Positions 1 to 8,027 are shown, numbered from the stretch's first letter. The stretch is DNA of 30,538 nt from Bryobacterales bacterium (GCA_003487005.1 DNFG01000192.1:1-30538); one strand, 5' to 3'. Notes: generated by a model not told the origin, from the sequence alone. Made by a program: numbers and translations.

Positions 1-116
1 CTCAAACTGAGCCAGGTGCGCGGCGCCGTTTTGTTCGTCCTCGCCGAAGCCGGCCTCGCCGTCGGTGAGTACTCACCCGCTACCGTCAAAGGCAGCGTTG
101 TCGGCCACGGCCGCGC
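1..116 (+). pseudogene. ruvC: Inverted fragment of ruvC (middle of the protein)
   Basis: Frame 1 of the plus strand reads LKLSQVRG and then a typical RuvC continuation including [16 protein letters not shown], before running into non-RuvC sequence and a stop. These codons correspond to residues 79 to about 117 of RuvC and should follow the N-terminal part that lies on the minus strand at 111-367. The fragment has no start and no C-terminus. The third and fourth catalytic acidic residues of RuvC, near the C-terminus, are absent from the window. Confidence 0.8.
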
Positions 117-133
117 ACCTGGCTCAGTTTGAG
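1..133. repeat. Fold-back inverted repeat at the window edge (24-bp arms)
   Basis: Bases 1-24 are the exact reverse complement of bases 110-133, with 85 bases between them. Read on the plus strand from base 1, the segment encodes the middle of RuvC; read on the minus strand, bases 367 down to 111 encode the RuvC N-terminus and reach the same codons. So the same stretch of gene is present in both orientations. The switch point carries a 7-base shared motif (GCGCGGC at 18-24, complement at 110-116). This fits a fold-back chimera made during amplification, sequencing or assembly at a contig end, though a true small inversion or inverted duplication cannot be excluded from one window. Confidence 0.85.
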
Positions 134-367
134 GGCGGAGCGGGGATTTTTCGAGGAAAAGGCATCCTCGACGGCGGCGCATTCAGGCTGGAGGCGGGCG
201 ATGACTTCGCGCAGATGCCCGCCGATGTGGAGGAGGCGGGCGGGCATGGGCTGTTTCGGGTCGGTGCGGATGGCCCCGGCTTCAATCAGGGTGTGGGCGA
301 CGCCGTCGGACTCGATGACGCCGAAGCCGGTGACCTGCGAACCGCAGTCGATGCCGAGGATGCGCAC
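86..367 (-). CDS. ruvC: Crossover junction endodeoxyribonuclease RuvC, N-terminal part, broken
   Basis: RuvC resolves Holliday junctions together with RuvAB in homologous recombination. The frame starts with GTG at 365-367 and reads [16 protein letters not shown], the RNase H-like first strand with catalytic Asp7; Glu67 in the AVEDAF stretch matches the second catalytic acid, and [10 protein letters not shown] (77-86) is family-typical. After residue 86 the frame crosses the fold-back junction, gains seven unrelated residues and stops at 86-88, giving 93 aa where about 165-190 are expected. The real continuation lies on the other strand at 1-116. It starts 25 bases after the yebC stop, the usual yebC-ruvC order. 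The identity is secure; the break is probably technical. Confidence 0.88.
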   Translation of the reverse strand: MRILGIDCGSQVTGFGVIESDGVAHTLIEAGAIRTDPKQPMPARLLHIGGHLREVIARLQPECAAVEDAFSSKNPRSALKLSQVRGRGRQRCL

Positions 368-392
368 GGGGAAGTGAGGCCCTGAGGGCGGT

Positions 393-1139
393 TTATTTCT
401 CGCTGGCGGCCATGGCTTCGTCGCTCAGGTCCGCGTTGGTGTAGAGGTTCTGGACGTCGTCGTGTTCTTCGAGGGCGTCGGTCAAACGGATAAACGCGGC
501 GGCGTTCTTGGGCTCGACCTCGAATAGGTTCTTGGGAATCATGGCGATGGAAGCTTCGACGGTGGGGATGCCGGCCTTGGCGAGGCCTTCGGTGACGATG
601 GCATGCATGTCGGCGGCCGAGAGGATTTCCCAGGATTCTTCTTCTTCCTTGACATCGTCGGCGCCGATTTCGAGGGCGAGATTCATCAACTGCTCTTCGG
701 TGGCTTTATCCTTCTCGATGATGATCTGGGACTTGCGGTCGAACATCCAGGCGACGGAGCCGACTTCACCGAGGTTGCCGCCCTGTTTGGAGAACATGTG
801 ACGGATTTCGGAGACGGTGCGATTGCGGTTATCGGTGGCACATTCGACCATGATGGCGGCGCCGCCGGGGGCATAGCCCTCGAACATGATTTCTTCAATC
901 TGGCCGCCCTCGATCTCGCCGGTACCGCGTTTGATGGCGCGGGTGATGTTGTCGTTGGGCATCGAGACGGCCTTTGCGGCCGTGATGGCGGTGCGCAAAC
1001 GGGGATTGCCGTCAGGGTCTCCGCCGCTGCGGGCGGCAATCATGATTTCCTTGATGAGACGGGTGAAGATCTTGCCGCGTTTGGCGTCGGTGGCGGCTTT
1101 TTTGTGCTTGATCGTCGCCCATTTGGAATGTCCGGACAT
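393..1139 (-). CDS. yebC: YebC/PmpR family DNA-binding regulatory protein
   Basis: The product is 248 aa, the usual length for the YebC/PmpR family. The N-terminus MSGHSKWATIKHKK is diagnostic, followed by the family's ARSGG, MPNDNI and RAIKRGTGE stretches and the conserved EGYAPGG segment. The family is known as cytosolic DNA-binding regulators, and members have also been linked to translation of proline-rich stretches. The frame is open 28 codons further upstream, but the ATG at 1137-1139 fits the family start and has an AGAGG-like ribosome site 6-10 bases before it. It sits just upstream of ruvC, probably co-transcribed. A 158-bp gap separates it from the HTH gene upstream. Confidence 0.95.
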   Translation of the reverse strand: MSGHSKWATIKHKKAATDAKRGKIFTRLIKEIMIAARSGGDPDGNPRLRTAITAAKAVSMPNDNITRAIKRGTGEIEGGQIEEIMFEGYAPGGAAIMVECATDNRNRTVSEIRHMFSKQGGNLGEVGSVAWMFDRKSQIIIEKDKATEEQLMNLALEIGADDVKEEEESWEILSAADMHAIVTEGLAKAGIPTVEASIAMIPKNLFEVEPKNAAAFIRLTDALEEHDDVQNLYTNADLSDEAMAASEK

Positions 1140-1297
1140 GAAGGAACCTCTTGGCTGTGGCTCTGAAGAATGGCTGAGGGCGAAGCGCGGACGGGCACCA
1201 AGGGGCGTGCCGCGGTTCGCCAAAAACCCAGATCTTCAGGATAGCAGGGGGAGGGAAGGGCAACAAGGGGCGAGGAGCGCCAGCCGGGTGACCGTTG

Positions 1298-1627
1298 TCA
1301 GCCGAGCGAGAGCAGCCGGCTGGCCCACTTGGGCAGGCCGGTGTTCGGATTTTCGGGCTCGGCTTCGGGTTCGGGCGCCAGCGACCGGCGGCAGTGGTCG
1401 AGAATTTCGGCGGCGTCGTAGCCCACCGCCTCGGCGTACTGGCGGATGTAGCTGGTTGTGAAAACGCCGCCCGGAAGGGCGGCATAGTTACCTTCTTCAA
1501 TCGCACGGAGGAAAGTGCGGCTGATTTTGGTGGTATCGGCGATCTCCTCGAGGGTGACTCCGGCGCGTTCGCGGTGGAGTTCCAACCCGAGGGCCGGCAG
1601 ATGAAGACGCGGTCGCTGACTGGGCAC
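1298..1627 (-). CDS. RodZ-like helix-turn-helix protein, short form
   Basis: This small protein (109 aa from a GTG start) matches the N-terminal HTH_25 domain of RodZ: the stretch LGLELHRERAGVTLEEIAD, then TKISRTFLRAIEEG, then LPGGVFTTSYIRQYAEAVGYD. In RodZ this domain binds MreB. The usual transmembrane helix and periplasmic domain are missing; after the HTH there are about 35 residues, rich in Pro and Glu, and the protein ends. It may be a truncated RodZ relative or a small cytosolic regulator. The start is uncertain because no clear ribosome site is visible and the family match begins only about residue 13. Confidence 0.7.
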   Translation of the reverse strand: MPSQRPRLHLPALGLELHRERAGVTLEEIADTTKISRTFLRAIEEGNYAALPGGVFTTSYIRQYAEAVGYDAAEILDHCRRSLAPEPEAEPENPNTGLPKWASRLLSLG

Positions 1628-1751
1628 GCTATGAGACCGTCCTACAATGAATCCCGGCGGCCGTGGCAGACCCCCAGGCGAAACTACAGCATATCACTCC
1701 TGTCCCAAAGGTCAACCGGAGGTTGCATCAGTATGGGTGACAGTTTTACTG

Positions 1752-1772
1752 AGGTCCGTCTCAGGCGGACCT
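1752..1772 (+). promoter_or_regulatory. Hairpin in the leader of the cytochrome operon
   Basis: AGGTCCG (1752-1758) and CGGACCT (1766-1772) form a 7-bp stem with a 7-base loop about 95 bases upstream of the cytochrome start. An overlapping alternative pairing, CTGAG (1749-1753) with CTCAG (1760-1764), is mutually exclusive with it. It lies in the divergent gap between the HTH gene and the cytochrome operon, so it could equally be an operator. No T-run follows, so it is not an intrinsic terminator. Confidence 0.3.
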
Positions 1773-1865
1773 GTGCCGGGACGCGCCGCGCAGGACCGCC
1801 GGGAGGCCATGTAGCGGGCTAAACTGGAATTTTCGGTGCTGGTTCACCAAGGAGGGCAGACGGGG

Positions 1866-3185
1866 ATGTGGATGACATGGATGCGAGGGCTGGCGGCCTT
1901 CTGGGTCTGCGGTGCGGGGTTGGCTCTGAGCGCCCCGCCGACGTTTTACAAAGATGTACTGCCGGTGCTGCAGGAGCACTGTCAGGGCTGCCATCGGGAG
2001 GGGGAAATCGGTCCGATGGCGTTCGTGGACGACTACGCGAAGGTCCGGCCGTGGGCGAAGGCGATCCGGCAATCGGTGGTGACGAAGCGGATGCCCCCCT
2101 GGTTCGCCGATCCGGCCCACGGGCAGTTCGCCAACGACCGGGCGATGCCTCGGGAGTTGATCGACCGGATCGCGGCCTGGGTGGACGCCGGCGCGCCGGA
2201 AGGCGACCGGCGTGACGCACCGCCGAAGCGCACCTACATCGATGGCTGGAACATCGCGGAACCCGATTATGTGGTCGAGATGCCGCGGCCGTTCACGATT
2301 CCGGCCTCGGGCAAGGTGGATTACCAGTACATCGTGATTCCGCTGGACCTGAAGGAGGACAAGTGGGTGCAGATGGTGGAGGCGCGTCCAGCGGCGGAGG
2401 CGCGGGCGGCTGTCCATCACATCCTTGTCTATGTCCGTGCGCCGGGGTCGAACTGGCTGCGAGGGGAGGCGGAACCGGGGGTGCCGTTCGTTCCACCCCG
2501 GACGACACCCGACGGCAAGCCCCGTGACGATATCGGCGGCGGGGGGAATGAGATTCTGACGATCTATACGCCTGGCAATGTCCCGGACATTTGGGAGCCG
2601 GGGACGGCGAAACGGATCCGGGCTGGATCGGATCTGGTCTTGCAGATGCATTACACGCCGAGCGGCAAGGAGGTGGTGGACCGTTCGCGGATCGGATTCG
2701 TGTGGGCGAAAGGCCCGGTGGAGCGGCGCGCGATCACGTTCAACACAATCAACACGAAGTTCGAGATTCCGCCGATGGCCGGCGCGCACGAGGTGCGGGG
2801 CGAAGCCTTCCCGCTGCGCAGCGAGGCCTGGCTGTACAGTTTCTTCCCGCACATGCATTTGCGGGGGAAGAGTTTCGAGTACCGTGTGCGGCGCGCGGAC
2901 GGCAGCATGGAGACGCTGCTGAAGGTGCCCAACTACGACTTCAACTGGCAGTTGACGTACAAGCTGAAGGCACCGGTGAGGCTGGAGCCCGGGGCGCGGG
3001 TGGATGGCGTGGCGGTGTTCGACAACTCGCCGAACAACCCGTTCAATCCCGACCCGAAGGCGACCGTGCGCTGGGGCGAGCAAAGCGATGAAGAGATGAT
3101 GATCGGCTTCTTCGACCTGCTGATCGACGCGAAGCAGGACCTGCGGCAGTGGTTCCGCGGCAGCGGGCGGCGCGGCGGTGATTAG
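1866..3185 (+). CDS. Exported cytochrome c fused to a copper type II monooxygenase-like domain
   Basis: The 439-aa protein starts at ATG 1866 with AAGGAGGG 9 bases upstream; an in-frame GTG at 1836 lacks this site. An N-terminal signal peptide (about residues 1-22) is followed by a heme c site CQGCH (39-43) and a likely axial Met in KRMPPW (76). The C-terminal half resembles the PHM/DBH copper monooxygenase fold: a His-His pair (184-185), LQMHY (His262), PHMHLRG (His329, His331) and DEEMM (411-412), in the order of the family's copper ligands. Inferred role: a periplasmic redox enzyme that may hydroxylate a substrate with electrons from its own heme; the substrate is unknown. The next gene overlaps its stop by 8 bases, implying translational coupling. 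Confidence 0.82.
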   Translation: MWMTWMRGLAAFWVCGAGLALSAPPTFYKDVLPVLQEHCQGCHREGEIGPMAFVDDYAKVRPWAKAIRQSVVTKRMPPWFADPAHGQFANDRAMPRELIDRIAAWVDAGAPEGDRRDAPPKRTYIDGWNIAEPDYVVEMPRPFTIPASGKVDYQYIVIPLDLKEDKWVQMVEARPAAEARAAVHHILVYVRAPGSNWLRGEAEPGVPFVPPRTTPDGKPRDDIGGGGNEILTIYTPGNVPDIWEPGTAKRIRAGSDLVLQMHYTPSGKEVVDRSRIGFVWAKGPVERRAITFNTINTKFEIPPMAGAHEVRGEAFPLRSEAWLYSFFPHMHLRGKSFEYRVRRADGSMETLLKVPNYDFNWQLTYKLKAPVRLEPGARVDGVAVFDNSPNNPFNPDPKATVRWGEQSDEEMMIGFFDLLIDAKQDLRQWFRGSGRRGGD

Positions 3186-3885
3186 GGCGCTGGGGGCGCT
3201 GCTGCTGTGCGCGGCGGCGGCGCCTCCGGTGTGCCTGGCGCACGAGACGATCACGACGAAGCTGACCTGGACGCGCGACATCCAGCGGATCTTCATTCGC
3301 CGCTGCATGGGCTGTCATCAGGCGGGCGGGCCGGCGTTTTCACTGGGGACGTGGAAAGATGCGCGGCCGTGGGCGGTGGCTATCCGCGAGGAGGTGACCG
3401 CGCGCCGGATGCCGCCGGTCAGCACCGTGAAGGGCTTCGGCAGCCTGAAGGACGATGGTGCGCTCACGCAGGAGGAGATCCAACTGATCACCGATTGGGC
3501 CAATGGCGGTGCGCCGGAAGGGGATCCGCGGTTGGAGAGCGACGAACTGCCTCGGCTTTGGCGGGCGGGTCCGGGGCCGGAGGGCGAGCGGTTGCGGGTG
3601 CGGGGGGAGCGGAGGATTGACCGGCCGGTGCGGCTGACGGGCCTTGAATTGGGATTACTGACGGGCGGGGCGACGGTTCAGGCAGTGCTGGCGCGGCCGG
3701 ATGGGAGCATCGAGCCGCTGGTGTGGGTCCGGGCGTTCCGTCCGGAGTGGGGGAAAGCGGTGGTCTTTCTGGACGAGGTGGAGGCGCCGGCGGGGTCGCG
3801 GGTGGTGCTGTTGGGGACGCCGGGCGCGGAGGTGGAAGTCGCCGCGCGCCCGGCGCCGGCCGGGGTTAACCCCAGAGTTCGTTAA
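3178..3885 (+). CDS. Exported c-type cytochrome domain protein
   Basis: This 235-aa protein starts with GTG at 3178, inside the last codons of the preceding gene, so it is probably translated by coupling. It has a signal peptide (hydrophobic stretch about 4-20), one heme c site CMGCH (43-47) and RRMPP with a likely axial Met78, closely paralleling the cytochrome domain of its neighbour. The remaining C-terminal half is unrecognised beta-rich sequence that ends in a Pro/Ala-rich tail. It may pass electrons to the copper/heme protein upstream. Its last 20 bases overlap the 3' end of the convergent DUF1501 gene. Confidence 0.8.
   Translation: MIRALGALLLCAAAAPPVCLAHETITTKLTWTRDIQRIFIRRCMGCHQAGGPAFSLGTWKDARPWAVAIREEVTARRMPPVSTVKGFGSLKDDGALTQEEIQLITDWANGGAPEGDPRLESDELPRLWRAGPGPEGERLRVRGERRIDRPVRLTGLELGLLTGGATVQAVLARPDGSIEPLVWVRAFRPEWGKAVVFLDEVEAPAGSRVVLLGTPGAEVEVAARPAPAGVNPRVR
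3862..3873. other. 12-bp palindrome over a convergent stop codon
   Basis: GGGGTTAACCCC is a perfect palindrome lying inside the overlap of the cytochrome gene and the convergent DUF1501 gene; the DUF1501 stop (TAA, minus strand 3866-3868) is its centre. No separate terminator is visible between the two genes. It is too short and loop-free to be a convincing terminator. Confidence 0.4.
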
Positions 3886-5233
3886 CCGGCTGGTAGTCGA
3901 TGCCCTGGTTGGTGGGGACGAGCGAGAACCCGCGGCCGAGGGGGTCGTCGTAGTAGGTCTTGGTCCAGTCAATCCCGAGCGCGGAGTAGATGGTGGCTTC
4001 GATGTCCTCGGTGCGGATCTCGCGATTGGGGGACCAGCCGGGTTCGCTGACGTTGCGGCCCTGGTCATCGGTGGCGCCGATGGCGCGGCCGCCCTGGATG
4101 CCGGCGCCGGCCATCAGCACGGACTGGGTGAGGAAATGGTCGCGTCCGGCCTGGCCGTTGAGGGGGCCGACGGTGCGTCCGAATTCGCCCATGACGACGA
4201 CGAGGGTTTCGTCGAGCAGGCCGTCGCGCTTCAGATCGGCGAGCAGCGCGCCGAGGCCGGCGTCCAACTGCCGGGCCTGCGAATTGGGGTTGGCGGCATT
4301 GAGGGCCGTGTTGTAAATGTTGGCGTGATTGTCCCAGCCGCCCATGGTGATCTGGACGAAGCGGGTGCCGAGGCGGGATTTGATCAGATTGCGGGCCGTC
4401 AGGCAGGCGCGGGCGAAGCCGTTGGCGCCGCCGTAAGACGCCATCTCGCCTTCTGTGAACGAAAACGCCGCGGAGACCGAATCGTTATACATCATCTTGC
4501 GGGCGGCGTTGTTGAACTGGGCCAGTTCCTCGCCGGCGGGGCCGCGTCCCGTGGCGCCTGCGTCTTCAAGGGCGAGCAGCAACTCGTGGCGGCGGGTGAA
4601 GGCTTCCCGGCCCGCCGGATGCGTGGTGTTGTTGAGACCGGCGCCGTCGGGCGTGACGTAAAACGGCGCGTGGAGCGGCTCAAAATAGCCTTGATCGGGT
4701 CCGTTGGAGGCGTTCAGGGAAACGAAAGCGGGGAGGGTGCGGTGGTCCAGACCGCCTCCGATCTCGCGCGAGACGACGCTGCCGATGTGCGGTGCGATGC
4801 GCGAAAGTCCGGACAGCGGGTTGCGTCCGATCTGGACCCAGGTCTGCGCGAGTCCATGGACCAGCGCCCAGGCGCGCACCGAGCGGACGAGCGCGATGTC
4901 GTTCATCTGCTCGGCCAGTTGTGGCATCAAGCCGCGCGGCCAGCGGATGTCGCCATAGCTGGTAGGCTCGAAAGCGGCGGGCGTCCAGGATCCTTCCTTG
5001 AGATCGAAACTGTCGATATGGCTGATTCCGCCGGCCAGAAGCACGTAAATGACATTCTTTGCCCGGCCCGCGGGAGCGGCCGGTTCCGCGTTCGCCGCGA
5101 CGCCCGGCAAGAAAAAGGAGCCTGCCAGCGCCGCGCCGGCATGGCGGAAGAACACGCGCCGGTCAACCCCCGGACGGCTCCAGAACTGGGTTCCTTTCGC
5201 TTTGCTCCAATCCACTCCGAAACGGTTCTTCAT
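3866..5233 (-). CDS. DUF1501 family exported protein
   Basis: The 455-aa protein matches the DUF1501 family, a sulfatase/alkaline-phosphatase-like group common in Planctomycetes and Acidobacteria and usually encoded beside DUF1549/DUF1553 cytochrome proteins. The N-terminus has a Tat-like signal, DRRVFFR (24-30), followed by a hydrophobic stretch ending in ANA. NVIYVLLAGGISHIDSFD (60-77) is the expected metal-site-like first strand, and VVVMGEFGRT with a downstream GRDHF match the family's second half. Biochemical function is not established. It lies 24 bases downstream of the DUF1549/DUF1553 gene, forming a two-gene operon. Confidence 0.88.
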   Translation of the reverse strand: MKNRFGVDWSKAKGTQFWSRPGVDRRVFFRHAGAALAGSFFLPGVAANAEPAAPAGRAKNVIYVLLAGGISHIDSFDLKEGSWTPAAFEPTSYGDIRWPRGLMPQLAEQMNDIALVRSVRAWALVHGLAQTWVQIGRNPLSGLSRIAPHIGSVVSREIGGGLDHRTLPAFVSLNASNGPDQGYFEPLHAPFYVTPDGAGLNNTTHPAGREAFTRRHELLLALEDAGATGRGPAGEELAQFNNAARKMMYNDSVSAAFSFTEGEMASYGGANGFARACLTARNLIKSRLGTRFVQITMGGWDNHANIYNTALNAANPNSQARQLDAGLGALLADLKRDGLLDETLVVVMGEFGRTVGPLNGQAGRDHFLTQSVLMAGAGIQGGRAIGATDDQGRNVSEPGWSPNREIRTEDIEATIYSALGIDWTKTYYDDPLGRGFSLVPTNQGIDYQPVNELWG

Positions 5234-5257
5234 GATTCTCCTCGTTTTCTCCAGGTT

Positions 5258-7147
5258 TCAATAGCTGAACAGAAAGTCGACCCTGTTCACCAGGGCCCAC
5301 GCCAGATCTTCCACACCCTGGCCCGGACTTGACGCCCTGGACAGCGACGCAATGGCCGCTGCCCGTTCGGCTTCCGCGGGCCGCCGCGACAGGAAGGCCA
5401 GGAACATCTCCTCCACCGCCGCATCCACGCCCGGCAAATCGCCGAGCGACCGCAAAAATGGCGAAGCCTGCAGCCGGATCCGGTCCGTCACCATCGGGCT
5501 GTTCATCAATTCCAGCATCATCAGAATCGAGCCGGACTGCTCCCGCTGCACCGTGTCCCGGTTGCCCCGCTGAAAGCTGTTGAGAAAGCTCGCGACCCCT
5601 CGCACCGCCCGCGGTTCGAGCGGATCGGGCAACTGCATCGCCCATTGCACGCGCTGCGGCCATCCCGGCACGGCGTAGCCGCCGCCGGGAACCGCCGCCC
5701 CGGTCGCCCGGAGCAGGGCGTCATGCACCTCTTCGCCTTCCAGCCTGCGTGGAATGCGCCGCGCGAACAACTCTGCCTTGGTGATATCCCACTGCCCTCC
5801 GTACTCTGAACTCAGTTGGTATGCCGATGAATTCGCGATCAGGCGGAGCGTTGCGCGCAGATTGAAATCATTCTCACGGACCGCCAGCGCCAGCTGTTCC
5901 AGCAACTCCGGATGCGAGGCCTGGAAGTCCCAGCCCGGCGGCGGCGGGGTGGCCGGATCCAGGCGATCCGGATCGAGCGCGTCCACCGGTTCCGCCAGCG
6001 CCAGATTGAACATCGCCTTCCAGATCCGGTTGGCGTAGTTGCGCGCGAACATCGGGTCCTCGATCATGAAGCGCGCGAATTCCTCCCGCCAGTTGCCACT
6101 CGCCGGAGTGCGCCCGTCGCGGTACACGGGGGTGTACGATTGCGGCCCGTTCGGCAGGATGCGTGACGGGCGGTTGCCGAAGTCCACGTTGAGTTGATAC
6201 TGTCCGGCCGCGCGGTTCGTGATGATGTACGAGTTGAAGTACGGGTCGGTCTGGTCCGCCGTCCGGTAGCCCTGCATCTGGGTCCGCGAGAAGAAGGCCG
6301 CCATCTTGTGCGCCTCCGCCCGGGTCGCGTAAGCGCCCCAGGCGCTCACGCTGTCCAGGTGCCCGCGGCCGTCGTGGCACAACAGGCAGTCATAATGCCC
6401 CAGACCCAGAAACGTTTGCGCCGACCGCTGCAGCATCATGTCGTAGGTGTCTTGCGCGGGACCCATCGGCGCGAAACTGCGGACCATGAAATTCACGCCG
6501 GGAGCGGCCGAATCGTAATTGTTGCCCGTCGTCGCCACGGTTTCCCAGGCGATGTCACGGAAACTCTTGCCTTCGGCGATCGATCGCCGGATCCAGTCGT
6601 GCATCGCGTTGCGGCCCTGCACCTGCTGGCTCCGGTTCGTCGCAAAGCGCACGTTCTGCAGGAGATCGCCAAGCCACATGGTCCACTTCTCGACAAAGCC
6701 TTCCGATTCGAGGAGGCGGTCGATCATGCGCGCGCGCTTGTCCGGGCTCCCGTCGGCCAGGAACGCCCGAATCGCCGTGGGGGAGGGCGTCCGTCCCGTC
6801 AGGTCGAGCGTCACCCGCCGCAGGAACTCCTCGTCGCCCGACAGCGCCGCCGCGGGCACGCCTTCTGCCTGGAGGCGGTTAAAGATGTGGTCGTCAATGA
6901 AGTTGTTCCTGGATGGCAGGGGAGCCGGTTCGGCTCCGGTTCCGGCGGCCGACCGTGCCCGCGAGACATGCAGAACCTGCTCATAGGCGCCCCGGCGGGC
7001 CCGCGCCGCCAGCAGTTCAACCGAGGAGGGATCGTTGCGGAACGAACAGTTCCCGGCGGAAAGCTCCTGAGCCCGGATGGGGAGTCCGGGAATGCCTGCG
7101 AACAGACAGACCGCCAGAATGGAAGCAGACAGGGTCTGTGAGGTCAT
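5258..7147 (-). CDS. DUF1549/DUF1553 domain exported protein with a heme-like CxxCH
   Basis: I place the start at ATG 7145-7147, giving 629 aa that begin with a clear signal peptide (hydrophobic residues about 5-25). The frame is open 26 codons further upstream, into the promoter region of the divergent gene. FRRVTLDLTGRTPSP with the following segment is the DUF1549 signature; CLLCH (254-258) is a possible c-type heme or metal site; the segment with FARFMIEDPMFARNYANRIWK begins the DUF1553 half. These proteins pair with DUF1501 genes, as here. A role in polysaccharide metabolism has been suggested for the pairing in planctomycete-like bacteria, but no reaction can be assigned from this sequence. 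Confidence 0.88.
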   Translation of the reverse strand: MTSQTLSASILAVCLFAGIPGLPIRAQELSAGNCSFRNDPSSVELLAARARRGAYEQVLHVSRARSAAGTGAEPAPLPSRNNFIDDHIFNRLQAEGVPAAALSGDEEFLRRVTLDLTGRTPSPTAIRAFLADGSPDKRARMIDRLLESEGFVEKWTMWLGDLLQNVRFATNRSQQVQGRNAMHDWIRRSIAEGKSFRDIAWETVATTGNNYDSAAPGVNFMVRSFAPMGPAQDTYDMMLQRSAQTFLGLGHYDCLLCHDGRGHLDSVSAWGAYATRAEAHKMAAFFSRTQMQGYRTADQTDPYFNSYIITNRAAGQYQLNVDFGNRPSRILPNGPQSYTPVYRDGRTPASGNWREEFARFMIEDPMFARNYANRIWKAMFNLALAEPVDALDPDRLDPATPPPPGWDFQASHPELLEQLALAVRENDFNLRATLRLIANSSAYQLSSEYGGQWDITKAELFARRIPRRLEGEEVHDALLRATGAAVPGGGYAVPGWPQRVQWAMQLPDPLEPRAVRGVASFLNSFQRGNRDTVQREQSGSILMMLELMNSPMVTDRIRLQASPFLRSLGDLPGVDAAVEEMFLAFLSRRPAEAERAAAIASLSRASSPGQGVEDLAWALVNRVDFLFSY

Positions 7148-7223
7148 ACAATGCCCAGATGGGTGGATTATAGCAAGTCTCCGAAACGGCCCCAACCGGC
7201 CGAACGTCCTGAAAAGTGACACC

Positions 7224-7856
7224 ATGCGCCTGACCCTCCTCTTGATTCTTCTCGCCGGCGCGGCGATTCAACCGGCCGCCGCCCAATCGTTCCAGAAGCA
7301 CCACATCACGGCCGGGTTGGGGCTCGCCCTCCCGGGCAATGAGCTGAAGACTGTCTACAACAACGCGTTTTCGTGGAGTTTCGGTTACGGCTACCGCCCA
7401 ATCCGCTATCTGCAGGCGGACATCGGCCTCGATACCGCGTACAATGCCGCCCGGGTCAACGAATTCCTCAGCAATCCGCAGTTCGGCTATGTGCGGATTC
7501 GCGATTTCGAGTTCATGATGCCGGTTGGCGGCCGGGTGGTCCTCCCGATTGCCGACGGGAAGTACCATCTGTACAGCGGGGGAGGCGCGGCCTACATGCG
7601 CTACACCGAGCGCCTGCGGCAGCCCAGCCAGTTCTTCAACGTGCAGTGCCCGGTCTGCCAGGCACGCGATGGCTGGGGCCACTATTTTCTTGTCGGCGGC
7701 GACGTGGCCCTGACGAGCGGCGGCGCTCTCCGGCTTGGCGTTACCAGCAGGGTTTACCAGGGCACGACCGACGGGCCAAGCGTCGGAGAGATACCGGCAG
7801 TCCGGACCCGCGACCGGTGGGTCAATACCTATTTTCACCTCTCGCTCAGCTTCTGA
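7224..7856 (+). CDS. Predicted outer-membrane beta-barrel protein
   Basis: From ATG 7224 the product is 210 aa, with a signal peptide MRLTLLLILLAGAAIQPAAA followed by alternating polar/hydrophobic strands rich in Tyr, Gly and Phe. It ends in HLSLSF, a C-terminal aromatic residue typical of barrel proteins recognised by the BAM complex. Two cysteines in the motif CPVC lie in one predicted loop. It resembles small 8-strand OmpA/OmpW-type barrels in layout, but I do not recognise a named family. It is divergent from the DUF1549 gene, with 76 bases shared for promoters. Confidence 0.72.
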   Translation: MRLTLLLILLAGAAIQPAAAQSFQKHHITAGLGLALPGNELKTVYNNAFSWSFGYGYRPIRYLQADIGLDTAYNAARVNEFLSNPQFGYVRIRDFEFMMPVGGRVVLPIADGKYHLYSGGGAAYMRYTERLRQPSQFFNVQCPVCQARDGWGHYFLVGGDVALTSGGALRLGVTSRVYQGTTDGPSVGEIPAVRTRDRWVNTYFHLSLSF

Positions 7857-8027
7857 TACCCCGGGGTGCCCTCGCCCCCTGGTGCCCTGCAGGGGTAGCC
7901 ATCAGTTGATAGCGGGACCGGGTAATTCATTTTTTTTCAATGCTATGCGCCGATGCACGGGGCGCGCCGGGGTCAGGCTACACCCATTTGGGCGGTGTCT
8001 GACAACACCTGCCTGGGTGGAGTCGGG

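Noticed and set aside
24..110. A phase-variable invertible DNA switch inside ruvC
   Set aside because: The repeats are pieces of ruvC itself rather than recombinase sites, there is no invertase nearby, and a short shared motif at the switch point fits a chimera better.
1761..3308. A 515-codon open frame on the minus strand across the cytochrome/monooxygenase gene
   Set aside because: Arg/His/Pro-rich without motifs, and the plus strand carries heme and copper ligands and a good ribosome site.
3701..5332. A 543-codon open frame on the plus strand across the DUF1501 gene
   Set aside because: No recognisable domain, Gly/Ala/Val-rich; the DUF1501 frame on the other strand is unmistakable.
7857..8027. 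Intrinsic terminator between the beta-barrel gene and mqnC, suggested by the T-run at 7930-7937
   Set aside because: No stable stem lies directly before the T-run on the plus strand, and the small hairpin near 7995-8010 has no T-run on either side.
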